DNA of 64,000 nt from the NCBI GenBank assembly GCA_934668875.1, contig CAKUON010000010.1, positions 1 through 64,000 on the forward strand. Direction: 5' to 3'. The notes under the pieces were generated by a model, which did no database searches, was not told the origin of the DNA, and was given only the letters and a program-made list of their open reading frames with translations. The position numbers and the translations under genes were made by a program. This document shows positions 26,276 to 33,447 of the stretch, in pieces. Source of the DNA: an uncultured Collinsella sp. Lineage in GTDB: Bacteria > Actinomycetota > Coriobacteriia > Coriobacteriales > Coriobacteriaceae. Positions within the stretch are counted from its first letter, which is position 1; the number at the start of each line of letters is the position of its first letter.

Positions 26276-26494
26276 GAGCTGGACGACCAGAACATCCCAA
26301 ACAAAGGCCTGTCGGTCCCACCTTCAAGCCCAATAGCAAAATGTGCATCAGCGGATTTGCAGCGATACAAGTCTCAACCGTCACCATCACACCGCAGCGC
26401 GCCTAGTCCCACTCATCCTACTGCAAATGTCCCAGAACGAGAAAACGTCCAGCTTAACATGCCAACCTTTATATCCGCACGCGCGTAATTCAAC

Positions 26495-27121
26495 TCATAA
26501 GGACCGGCTATCCCTTACCTGTGACACAATCTCAAACGCACAGAACAGAATCATCAGTCCAATCATCGCATAAGAGGCAGCCGAACCTTCAAGCACTATT
26601 CCACAAAGAACAATCTCCGCGCCGCCAATAAGAACTGTTATCAGGCGCTCTGCCTTTTTGCTCTCGCCGCTCGCATAAAAAGGCGGCAAAGCGCACAAGA
26701 TCACATATAGCCCGGGAAGGGAATACAGGATCGATAGTCCAAGCCCCCCATCAACCGCAGTGCTTTGCGTAAGAATCAACTGAACCCAAACGGCAATTAT
26801 CACTGAGCAGGTTGTCGATAAAAGAAGACTGGAAATATAGCACGCAACAAAGTCCCGTCGCATTCGAACAGAGAAATCCGCGAACTCTCTTCGCCGCGTG
26901 GAAACAATAAGGTACGCAGAAATTGCAATAGAACCAATCAGAGAAAACAGCGGAACAACCAGCAATTCAAGCTTATTACCCCATCGATCAACCACGCCCC
27001 CACTCCAATGAGCGGGAATTGTATCAGGGAGGACTGACCAAGCCGCCCATAGAATCAGAAATGGAAGAATAGAGAGGACGAAAGATGATAACACTGCAGT
27101 AATTTTTTTTGAGGCTCTCAT
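26495..27121 (-). CDS. DUF1648-domain membrane protein
   Basis: The 208-residue protein has about six transmembrane helices. After the first helix comes LPDTIPAHWSGGVVDRWGNK, the diagnostic DUF1648 segment (LP..IP.HW...G..D..G.K). DUF1648 proteins include SdpI-like immunity or sensor membrane proteins, and many are uncharacterised. ATG at 27121 is preferred because AAGGAG lies upstream; a GTG at 27148 is in frame. It is divergent from the small ORF at 27223. A role in immunity to an exported peptide is a family-based possibility only. Confidence 0.75.
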   Translation of the reverse strand: MRASKKITAVLSSFVLSILPFLILWAAWSVLPDTIPAHWSGGVVDRWGNKLELLVVPLFSLIGSIAISAYLIVSTRRREFADFSVRMRRDFVACYISSLLLSTTCSVIIAVWVQLILTQSTAVDGGLGLSILYSLPGLYVILCALPPFYASGESKKAERLITVLIGGAEIVLCGIVLEGSAASYAMIGLMILFCAFEIVSQVRDSRSL

Positions 27122-27222
27122 CGATTCCGCATCTCCTTGCGCGCTCACATTCCACTCCGCCTTAAATCAGGTATAAATACACAGTCTTTCAAGACAGCAA
27201 TTCAACATTGGTGGTCACCGCT

Positions 27223-27594
27223 ATGGACAATGTGAACCACCTAAACGAACTCTCAATACAGTCCCAGCTTAGCACCCTTGAAAAACTGGTCGCGGACGCG
27301 GAACAATCTACCGACGCAAGACGCGATTTCGAAGCTCAGCCTCGTGCCGTATTCCAGAAATATGGAATTACAGACCTCCAAATCAAAGCGGGAAATCGAA
27401 AAGTCTCTGTACGAACTGGTGGAGTCAACCGAAAAGGAGGCGCGTGTCCCCGTTACACGCGCAGTATATCGTCGTATCCAGCTCCCACCGTCCAAGGCAC
27501 TTGGACGGTGGGAGTTCCGCATCCCCGGGAAAGGAAAAGCGCGGCCCATCCGGACCGCGCCCGCGCCCTCCTCCCATTTCACCCCGCGACGTAG
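27223..27594 (+). CDS. RiPP-precursor-like ORF with NHLP-type leader, 3' end probably rearranged
   Basis: From ATG 27223 the 123-residue product opens with an acidic helical region ending DARRDFEAQPRAVFQKYGI. This recalls leader peptides of the nitrile-hydratase-like (NHLP) class, where F....L..P...L...YGI precedes the core. The following part is basic with few acidic residues (TGGVNRKGGACPRYTRSIS) and contains one Cys. At 27482-27514 the frame crosses a perfect 15-bp inverted repeat that looks like a terminator, and no stop occurs before it, so the tail beyond ~residue 86 may be a fusion artefact. No modification enzyme is adjacent. The resemblance is suggestive, not established. Confidence 0.4.
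   Translation: MDNVNHLNELSIQSQLSTLEKLVADAEQSTDARRDFEAQPRAVFQKYGITDLQIKAGNRKVSVRTGGVNRKGGACPRYTRSISSYPAPTVQGTWTVGVPHPRERKSAAHPDRARALLPFHPAT
27482..27514 (+). terminator. Perfect 15-bp hairpin
   Basis: CTCCCACCGTCCAAG (27482-27496) and its exact complement (27500-27514) surround a GCA loop. It resembles a terminator but lies inside the open frame that begins at 27223 and has no T tract. Confidence 0.5.
27539..27561 (-). terminator. Hairpin after the minus-strand fragment
   Basis: GCGCGG.CC pairs with GG.CCGCGC; on the minus strand it is followed by a CTTTTCCTTT tract. It sits 18 bases past the stop at 27579. Confidence 0.5.
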
Positions 27595-27806
27595 ACCGTC
27601 CGCCCCGTCTCGCAGTCGATGGTCTCGGCATCCCCGAAACCGACCCGGACGGCGGCCCATCCGCCGGCACCCGCCAACGCGTCGGCCTCGGACCTCGCGG
27701 CGGCGATGAGTCGCTCGAGCTGGGACGATCCGGCCGGCGCGGTCCCCACCTCGAACGCGTCGCCGCCGCCCGACTCGTACTCGACGACGACCGTCGAGCC
27801 AAGCCG
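27579..27806 (-). pseudogene. C-terminal fragment of an unknown protein
   Basis: The frame from about 27806 (GSTVVVEYESGGGDAFEVGT) to a stop at 27579 (...TIDCETGRTVYVAG) has clear coding character and its own terminator but no start. It runs back-to-back against a different fragment on the plus strand, showing that two unrelated gene pieces were joined here. Confidence 0.45.
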
Positions 27807-27848
27807 CCTCCTCGAGGGTCGAGCGCTATCTCCGAAGCCTCGGCCGGT

Positions 27849-28163
27849 TCGTCCTCCTCCCAGCCCCAGAAGAAGTGGGTCCCCGAGCAGGGCCACTGGG
27901 AGACCGACTACGGCCAGGTCTGGATCCCGAACGTGGTGTACGTGCGCCATGAGCGCTACTGGGTCAACCATGGTGGAACCAAAGTCGGACCGTTTGACAG
28001 CAAGGCTGCTGCATGGGCGTGGTGCGATAACGATGTCGATAATGGCGGCATTGGCGGATCTGTGATCGATGGCTCCTATACCACCAGCGAGGACCAGGGT
28101 CATTACGAGCAGCAGGCGACCGGCAGGCACTGGGTCGTCGACGTGGCCGGGCACTGGGAGTAG
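27849..28163 (+). pseudogene. C-terminal fragment of a surface or secreted protein
   Basis: After a Ser/Gln linker the frame encodes KKWVPEQGHWETDYGQVW and later DQGHYEQQATGRHWVVDVAGHWE before the stop. Such WVPEQGHWET repeats are common C-terminal modules in exported actinobacterial proteins, often next to Cys-pair motifs that are absent here. No start or signal peptide belongs to it; the upstream frame is the shadow of the fragment on the other strand. Confidence 0.45.
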
Positions 28164-28348
28164 TCGCAGCCTTCGGGCGGTATCGCACTGTCGCTGCGAT
28201 TCACATCGCATGAACGATGGATGAACTCGCATGAAAACCCAAGCATACGGTGGTTTTATCTGACTAAAGAGGGTAAAATCACCGTAGAAGACGACGCATC
28301 CCGTGTAAGTATCGAGAGCGCGGGCGGCCTAGTTTTCTGGTTTAGTTA

Positions 28349-28374
28349 AATGCCCGGGCTCCACCCCGGGCATT
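28349..28374. terminator. Strong bidirectional hairpin
   Basis: AATGCCCGGG (28349-28358) and CCCGGGCATT (28365-28374) form a perfect 10-bp stem with a CTCCAC loop; short T/A runs follow on both strands. It begins 2 bases after the stop of the 50-residue membrane peptide on the minus strand. Confidence 0.7.
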
Positions 28375-28375
28375 C

Positions 28376-28528
28376 TTATTTGCGCCTGTTGCGGCGCAAA
28401 TGCCGTCCACCGTCCGCACCGCGCGTACGCCTACGGACCTTAACTCGGACATCATACGAATCGAAAAACGCAATGACGAACGTGCCGACCGTCGCAAGGG
28501 CGGCCAGCGCATCAAGGATCTTTAGCAT
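28376..28528 (-). CDS. 50-residue membrane peptide, type I toxin-like
   Basis: The peptide MLKILDALAALATVGTFVIA has one transmembrane helix and is followed by an Arg-rich tail of about 25 residues (RVKVRRRTRGADG...RRNRRK). ATG at 28528 is preceded by a perfect GGAGG at a spacing of 7, much better than most genes here, and the gene ends 2 bases before a strong terminator. A short hydrophobic N-terminus with a basic tail and optimal signal is the style of holin-like or type I toxin peptides. No antitoxin RNA can be demonstrated from sequence. It is too short for routine gene calling. Confidence 0.5.
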   Translation of the reverse strand: MLKILDALAALATVGTFVIAFFDSYDVRVKVRRRTRGADGGRHLRRNRRK

Positions 28529-28996
28529 AGGGAAGCCTCCAATCGAATTGTCGGCCGCCCGCGCACGGAATGCGTCGCCTCGTCAATTCTAGCTGAAGCA
28601 GCGACTGTCGAGCTTAATCGCCAAATAGCCACAGTCTCAAAACGTATACCTTTTGAGACGTCGTGGCCTTGAATATGAACAATAAGATGCGTATCAGCTC
28701 TCGATTTGTCGCGAATCTCCGCGAAAGCTTGCGAACCATCGCGAAATCCTGTGGCCCATTCGCGATGGTTCGATGATGGGACCGGCTATACCGGTTTTTC
28801 GATATGGCTATGGCAGTTTTTATATATCGAGTCAGCACGAAGGGCCAGAAACTCGACTCGCGGAGGGGGCGGCGGCAACCCGCTGGTGAAGGGAGTTAAG
28901 TTGGCGGGCTCGATCTCCCGGTTCTAAAAATACTCAGTATACTGAGTGATTTTACTCAGTATACTGAGTATTTAAGAAACAAGGAGGTAGATTGAT
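28529..28996. promoter_or_regulatory. Intergenic region with hairpins and paired ACTCAGTATACTGAGT palindromes
   Basis: A hairpin with 9-bp arms GTCTCAAAA (28634-28659) and a 14-bp inverted repeat CGAACCATCGCGAA (28732-28745 and 28759-28772) lie in the first part. Two identical 16-bp perfect palindromes ACTCAGTATACTGAGT (28932-28947 and 28954-28969), 22 bp apart, lie just before the ATPase start at 28997. Several TCGCGAA words also occur around 28710-28765. Confidence 0.7.
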
Positions 28997-30190
28997 ATGT
29001 TTGAGCGCCATCAAGTTGCCGTGATAGCCCAGAGGATGCGGGAAACGAATAATCCGTTGATGCAATTTATAATCGGGCCCCGCCAAACGGGAAAGTCGAC
29101 CATGTTCGTGCAGGCGTTGCACCATGCGGGCATGCCCTGTCACGTGGCCAATGCGGACGATGTTGTGAATCCCGATGCCAGCTGGCTGCAAATCGAGTGG
29201 CAACAGGCAAGAAACCTCACGTCTGGAGGTAAGGTCCCGGCCGTTTTCGTTGTTGATGAGATTCAAAAGGTGCAGAGTTGGTCCACGGTCGTCAAGGGAT
29301 TGTACGACCGGGATCGCCGGGAGGGGACGCCGCTCAAGGTCATTTTGACCGGATCGTCGTCGCTGCTGCTGCACAAGGGCCTGGAAGAATCCCTTATGGG
29401 CCGTTACGAGCTCATTCGGTCGCCGCATTGGTCCTATCGCGAGTGCAGCGAGGCCTTCGGCTTTTCTTTTGAAGACTATCTCTATCACGGTGGATATCCG
29501 GGTGCGGCGCCGCTGGTTTCCGATGACGCCCGTTGGCGAAACTATATCCGAGATGCGATCGTCGAGCCGGCGATCTCGCGCGATGTTCTCTCGTTGGAGA
29601 ATATCCGCAAACCGGCGCTGATGCGCGCGCTCTTTTGGCTCGCGGCGAGCTATTCGGGGCAGGAGCTTTCGTATTCAAAAATGGTAGGCCAGCTGCAGGA
29701 TGCCGGTAACACGGTCACGGTCGCCGGGTATTTGGACCTGCTGGGCAAGGCCGGTTTGGTTACGGCGATTCCCAAGTTCAGTGACAAGGAGCTCGCAAAG
29801 CGCCGAAGCACCCCGCGGCTCATGGTTTATGACACGGCGTTTATGACGGCGCTCGGCGATAAGGGCCGAGCAGAATGGCTGGAGGATTCGGCGCGGCGGG
29901 GTCATTTGGTGGAATCGGCAGTGGGTGCACGACTGCTTGCGCGCGCGCCGGAAGAGGGTTTTGAGGTCATGTGGTGGCGTGAGGGCGTCAAAGAGGTCGA
30001 CTTTGTGCTGCGAAGGGACGATGCGCTGAGCGCCATCGAGGTCAAAAGCGGTGGAGAGTCCGGCCAGAGCGGCATGTCGACGCTCCTAAAAAAGTATCCG
30101 CGAGCCAAGCGGATCGTCGTGGGAGGGGCGGCGGCCGGGGCGTGCACCGTGGAGGATTTTCTGCTCGATAAGGTGACGCTGTTTAACTAG
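28997..30190 (+). CDS. DUF4143-type ATP-binding protein, second subfamily
   Basis: The 397-residue protein has an N-terminal ATPase domain with P-loop GPRQTGKST (about 28-36), Walker B VFVVDEIQK, sensor VILTGSS and an arginine-containing SPHWSYRE segment. The C-terminal DUF4143 domain contains KEVDFVLRRDDALSAIEVKS, a D...E-x-K PD-(D/E)XK-like pattern. It is the same family as the twins at 12-16 kb but clearly a different lineage. ATG at 28997 has GGAGG at a spacing of 9. The gene is bracketed by paired copies of one palindrome, two upstream and two downstream, which suggests a self-contained mobile or autoregulated unit. The family's function is unsettled. Confidence 0.82.
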   Translation: MFERHQVAVIAQRMRETNNPLMQFIIGPRQTGKSTMFVQALHHAGMPCHVANADDVVNPDASWLQIEWQQARNLTSGGKVPAVFVVDEIQKVQSWSTVVKGLYDRDRREGTPLKVILTGSSSLLLHKGLEESLMGRYELIRSPHWSYRECSEAFGFSFEDYLYHGGYPGAAPLVSDDARWRNYIRDAIVEPAISRDVLSLENIRKPALMRALFWLAASYSGQELSYSKMVGQLQDAGNTVTVAGYLDLLGKAGLVTAIPKFSDKELAKRRSTPRLMVYDTAFMTALGDKGRAEWLEDSARRGHLVESAVGARLLARAPEEGFEVMWWREGVKEVDFVLRRDDALSAIEVKSGGESGQSGMSTLLKKYPRAKRIVVGGAAAGACTVEDFLLDKVTLFN

Positions 30191-30644
30191 CCTGAGCAAA
30201 TTGAGAAAATACTCAGTATAGTGAGTGAAATCACTCAGTGTACTGAGTATTTTGACTTGGGCGTTGGATGGGTGCTCGGCCGCCGCGTGCGATGGTGAAA
30301 ACCGGGCCAGGCCTTACCAGCGGATATGCATGCAGGAGGGGCTTCCAATTTTCATGTCCCGCTCATATCGTCTGTCAGAAACCTGACGAATGACCTGTCC
30401 CCCTGTCATGCCCTTGTTACAAAATCTATTAATGGGACCGTCAAATTTCCTCCTGCATTTTCTGACGGTACCGCGGTTCCCGCATGAATTGTGGGGCTTG
30501 CGCTGCGGGCGTATTTGCCTATTGATGTCAGCTGCGTCGCCAATCGGCAGACGGTGGTTTACATCTGTCACGTTAGTACTAAGATATTCATCTAATAAAT
30601 TGCATTAGTGGCTTTAGTTTTGGGGGAAACGAGGCAACGTGACT
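30191..30644. promoter_or_regulatory. Downstream palindrome pair and upstream region of the flavodoxin gene
   Basis: ACTCAGTATAGTGAGT (30211-30226) and ACTCAGTGTACTGAGT (30233-30248), again 22 bp apart, mirror the perfect pair before the ATPase; each carries one substitution. The rest holds no gene. Near the flavodoxin start a CTAAT...ATTAG inverted repeat (30592-30608) and AT-rich text may be its promoter. Confidence 0.6.
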
Positions 30645-31196
30645 ATGACGTGCTCTATGGTGGTTAACAGCAAGAGCGGTAATACCAGGATGGTTTCGGG
30701 CGCGATCAAGCGCGCTCTGCAGGCTGCGGGTGTTGAGTTTGTCCATGCCGCGGCGTTGAGCGACGATGCGGATGCAGATCAGGTTGCGCTCGAGGCGCAG
30801 GGCGCCTGCGCGGCCGACACGGTGCTCGTCGGTTTTTGGTGCGACAAGGGCGCGTGCACGCCTTCGGTCGCGGCGTTGCTCTCCGCCTTGCACGGCAAGC
30901 GCGTCTTCCTGTTTGGCACCTGCGGTTTTGGCGCCGACCAGAGCTATTACCAGCAGATTATTGATCGCGTAACTTCCAATTTGGCTGTGGATGCCGAGCT
31001 TGCGGGCTGGGCGATGTGCCAGGGCAAGATGGGTCCCGCGGTCAAGCAGCGCTACGAGGCCATGCTCGGGCAAGATCCCGACAACGCCCGATTTAAGATG
31101 CTGCTCGACAACTGGGTTGCCGCGAAGGACCATCCCACCAAGGAAGATCTGGATAACATAGCTGCAGCCGCCAAAAAGGCCGTTTTGGGCGAGTAA
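30645..31196 (+). CDS. Flavodoxin-family protein
   Basis: The 183-residue protein has a flavodoxin-like opening VVNSKSGNTRMV, where the SKSGNT loop would bind FMN phosphate, followed by VGFWCDKGACTP, FLFGTCGFGAD and a C-terminal helical part. The WxDKG and GTxG features recall the BilS/flavodoxin_5-type group of gut bacteria, a tentative likeness. It would carry electrons for a reductase not seen nearby. ATG 30645 with GAGG 10 bases upstream is used; GTG 30639 is possible. A strong terminator follows, so it is monocistronic. Confidence 0.78.
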   Translation: MTCSMVVNSKSGNTRMVSGAIKRALQAAGVEFVHAAALSDDADADQVALEAQGACAADTVLVGFWCDKGACTPSVAALLSALHGKRVFLFGTCGFGADQSYYQQIIDRVTSNLAVDAELAGWAMCQGKMGPAVKQRYEAMLGQDPDNARFKMLLDNWVAAKDHPTKEDLDNIAAAAKKAVLGE

Positions 31197-31239
31197 CTTC
31201 GCCGTTCGCGGTGCCGCGCGTTCAATCGTACAAACGTGA

Positions 31240-31267
31240 AAGCCTCGAGATTCTCGAGGCTTTTTTC
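31240..31267 (+). terminator. Rho-independent terminator after the flavodoxin gene
   Basis: AGCCTCGA pairs with TCGAGGCT around a GATTC loop and is followed by a run of six T. Confidence 0.85.
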
Positions 31268-31309
31268 TTGACAATGGGACGCGTCGTGGCAAAATGAACA
31301 GTGTTCACA
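31268..31309 (+). promoter_or_regulatory. tetR promoter with overlapping palindromic operator
   Basis: TTGACA (31268-31273) is a consensus -35 box; an AAAATG -10-like box lies 17 bases on. The palindrome TGAACAGTGTTCA (31295-31307) overlaps the start region, and a near-identical site stands before the 7-TM gene. This fits negative autoregulation by the TetR protein. Confidence 0.65.
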
Positions 31310-31323
31310 TTGGAGGTGAGGGC

Positions 31324-31881
31324 ATGAATAACACAGCGACGTCTAAGGAGGAAATCCTGAAGACGAGTCGTAAGCTCATTCAGGAAAACGGTTGGACCGG
31401 CGTCAACATTCGCTCGGTTGCCGCGGCATGCGGCGTGTCGGTCGGATGCATCTACAACTACTTTGATTCTAAGACAGCGCTCGTGGGCGCGACCGTGGCA
31501 AGTGTGTGGGGCAATATTTTCCATCACCCCGATGACGAAGCCGTTCTGGACAACACGCTAGCGTGCATTCGCTGGATGTATCGGCAGATGGAGTACGGCT
31601 GCCAAAAGTACCCGGGCTTCTTTACGCACCATTCGCTAGGCTTTCTGCAGCAGGATTCCGCGGACGGCAAGCGCCGAATGCATCATGCCTGGCAGCACAT
31701 TCTCGACCAGCTCTGCGTGGTGCTCAAGCGCGATCCGCAGGTGCGGTCAGATGCCTTTACTGCGCAGCTCTCGGCTGAGCAATTTGCCGAGGTCCTGTTC
31801 TCACTCATGCTCTCTGCCGTGATCCGGCAGGATTTCGATCCGAGCGCCGTGCTCGAGATCACCCGCCGAACGCTCTACTAA
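31324..31881 (+). CDS. TetR-family transcriptional regulator
   Basis: The 185-residue protein has an N-terminal TetR HTH (about 10-55) with the diagnostic SVAAACGVSVGCIYNYFDSK helix pair and a helical ligand-binding C-terminus. ATG at 31324 follows GGAGGTGAGGGC; the frame from 31294 includes the operator and is not expected to be translated. Because the same palindrome occurs before the next gene, that membrane-protein gene is its probable target. The inducer is unknown. Confidence 0.88.
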   Translation: MNNTATSKEEILKTSRKLIQENGWTGVNIRSVAAACGVSVGCIYNYFDSKTALVGATVASVWGNIFHHPDDEAVLDNTLACIRWMYRQMEYGCQKYPGFFTHHSLGFLQQDSADGKRRMHHAWQHILDQLCVVLKRDPQVRSDAFTAQLSAEQFAEVLFSLMLSAVIRQDFDPSAVLEITRRTLY

Positions 31882-31919
31882 CGGTCCCCGCGTAAAGCGG
31901 GGATTTTTACGGTTAGAAA

Positions 31920-31932
31920 GTGAACAGCGTTC
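31920..31932 (+). promoter_or_regulatory. Second TetR-type operator, before the 7-TM protein gene
   Basis: TGAACAGCGTTCA differs from the palindrome at 31295-31307 by one base and lies about 75 bases before the ATG at 32008. Confidence 0.65.
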
Positions 31933-32007
31933 ATGTTAAGGAGGTGGTGCCTGGCGCCAAGAAACCGAACCGTTCTTTTGCAACCATTCTTTTAAGGAGA
32001 CCTATAT

Positions 32008-32670
32008 ATGCGTGCTTTGTTCGAAACACTGTTTGACATCGTGTACTTGGTGACGGTCATCACCATCGGCATCCGTATGATTCGCGGCAGCAAGGGCAAT
32101 CGCCAGTTCCAGCTGTTTGGCTGGATGGCGGTCGTTTTGGGCGCCGGCGATTCGTTCCACCTGGTGCCGCGCGCGCTGGCGCTCTGCACGACCGGCTTTG
32201 ACGCTTATGCCGTGCAGCTGGGCCTGGGCAAGTGGATTACCTCGATTACCATGACCGTCTTCTACGTTCTGTTCTACTACGTGTGGCGCGAGCGCTATCA
32301 GGTTAAGAACCACGTTGGGACGACTGTAGCGATCTTTGTCCTTGCCGCCATGCGTGTCGCGCTGTGCATGCTGCCGCAAAACCAGTGGCTCACCAACCAG
32401 ACCCCGCTCACGTGGGGCATCCTGCGCAACATCCCGTTTGCCATCATGGGCCTGATGGTCATCGTGCTGTTCTATCGCAGCGCCAAGAAGAACAACGACG
32501 AGGCCTTCCGCTGGATGTGGCTCACCATTGTGCTGAGCTTTGGCTTCTACATTCCCGTGGTCCTGTGGGCCGAGGTCATCCCTGCCATTGGCATGCTCAT
32601 GATCCCCAAGACCTGCGCATACGTGTGGACCGTGCTGATCGGTTACAACGCCATGAAAAAGGAGTGCTAG
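32008..32670 (+). CDS. Conserved multi-pass membrane protein under TetR control
   Basis: The 220-residue protein consists of about seven closely spaced transmembrane helices with short loops, polar residues such as GAGDSFHLVPR in a loop after helix 2, and a short basic C-terminus. ATG at 32008 is preceded by AAGGAG. It resembles small conserved integral membrane proteins of unknown function; no transporter motif is visible. Context with a TetR repressor suggests induction by a small molecule. Confidence 0.72.
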   Translation: MRALFETLFDIVYLVTVITIGIRMIRGSKGNRQFQLFGWMAVVLGAGDSFHLVPRALALCTTGFDAYAVQLGLGKWITSITMTVFYVLFYYVWRERYQVKNHVGTTVAIFVLAAMRVALCMLPQNQWLTNQTPLTWGILRNIPFAIMGLMVIVLFYRSAKKNNDEAFRWMWLTIVLSFGFYIPVVLWAEVIPAIGMLMIPKTCAYVWTVLIGYNAMKKEC

Positions 32671-32865
32671 GTCCAGCTTCTAAATGCAACGCCCTCCCGT
32701 GTGGCGGGCACGAAGTTCCCTGCTCTACAGTCCTGCGCAAGACGGAGGCCACATTAAGTGCTCTCCGGCTCGTGCGGAACTCGCGATGAACTTCGTGCCC
32801 GCCGCCCGGGAGGGCGCCTCTTTATTGATGGGAGGCCTGATAGGTCGATGGTTCCGTGCCCGGAT
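32671..32865. repeat. Long hairpin with a conserved apical segment (left bracket)
   Basis: Bases near 32691-32718 pair with 32788-32815 to form a long imperfect stem (GCCCTCCC...GGGAGGGC). The apical segment includes 40 bp (32752-32791) that recur exactly, inverted, at 38092-38131; similarity extends over about 80 bp. The two elements have unrelated stem sequences but each stem is self-complementary. Confidence 0.7.
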
Positions 32866-33330
32866 GCGTCCAAAGTGAGACGGGCTTTCCGGATGGGCGG
32901 GCTTTCGGAAAATGCGTCCCGGAATTTGCCTTTGGAATGGGACGTAGTTTCCCGTTGAGGTGCTTTGCGGAAAGTGCGTCCCACTCTGGGCGTTCGAAGT
33001 GGGACACACTTTCCCAAAGGCGCTCCAACGGGAAATTGCGTCCCATTATTCGGTCAAGAAACGGGATGCATTTTCCCAATGAGAGCAAAACCGGAAAATG
33101 GGGACCCACAATCAGCCCTCAAAGTGGGACGCCGTTTCCCAATGAGGCTAAAGCGGAAAATGCATCCCGGAATTTGCGCTCAAAGTGGGATGCGGTTTCC
33201 GGTTGAGGGTCTAAGGGGAAAGTGCGTCCCAGAATCGACGCTTGAAATGGGATGCAGTTTCCCGATGAGGCGCTCGACGGAAAATACATCCCAGAAATGG
33301 CCTTTGAGCTGGGATAAGATTTCCGCGGCA
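32866..33330. repeat. Array of ~62-bp hairpin repeat units, left of the surface protein gene
   Basis: About seven units repeat with a period of 61-63 bp. Each unit has GGGA(C/T)GCA.TTTCCC, a 13-16-base variable loop, its complement GGAAA.TGC(G/A)TCCC, and a 16-20-base variable linker, so every unit can form a ~15-bp stem-loop. Arm sequences are conserved while loops and linkers vary. A matching array lies on the other side of the surface protein gene. No gene is present from 32671 to 33447. Confidence 0.8.
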
Positions 33331-33447
33331 TCTCGGATTCTCAAAAATGAGACACGCCGTTGGCGAAAATGAGACACGGAATTTTGGGTGTCAGGCGTAG
33401 CATTTGAGCAAATGAGCCGACTCCACTCGAGTAAAGCGAGGTCTCCC

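Noticed and set aside
28221..28349. 42-codon plus-strand ORF ending at the terminator (SIRWFYLTKEGKITVEDD)
   Set aside because: The frame is open upstream without a defined start or ribosome binding site; it may be another gene fragment but cannot be supported.
32866..33330. CRISPR array
   Set aside because: Arms are conserved but units are palindromic 62-mers with variable loops and degenerate arms, with no cas genes or constant repeat-spacer geometry.
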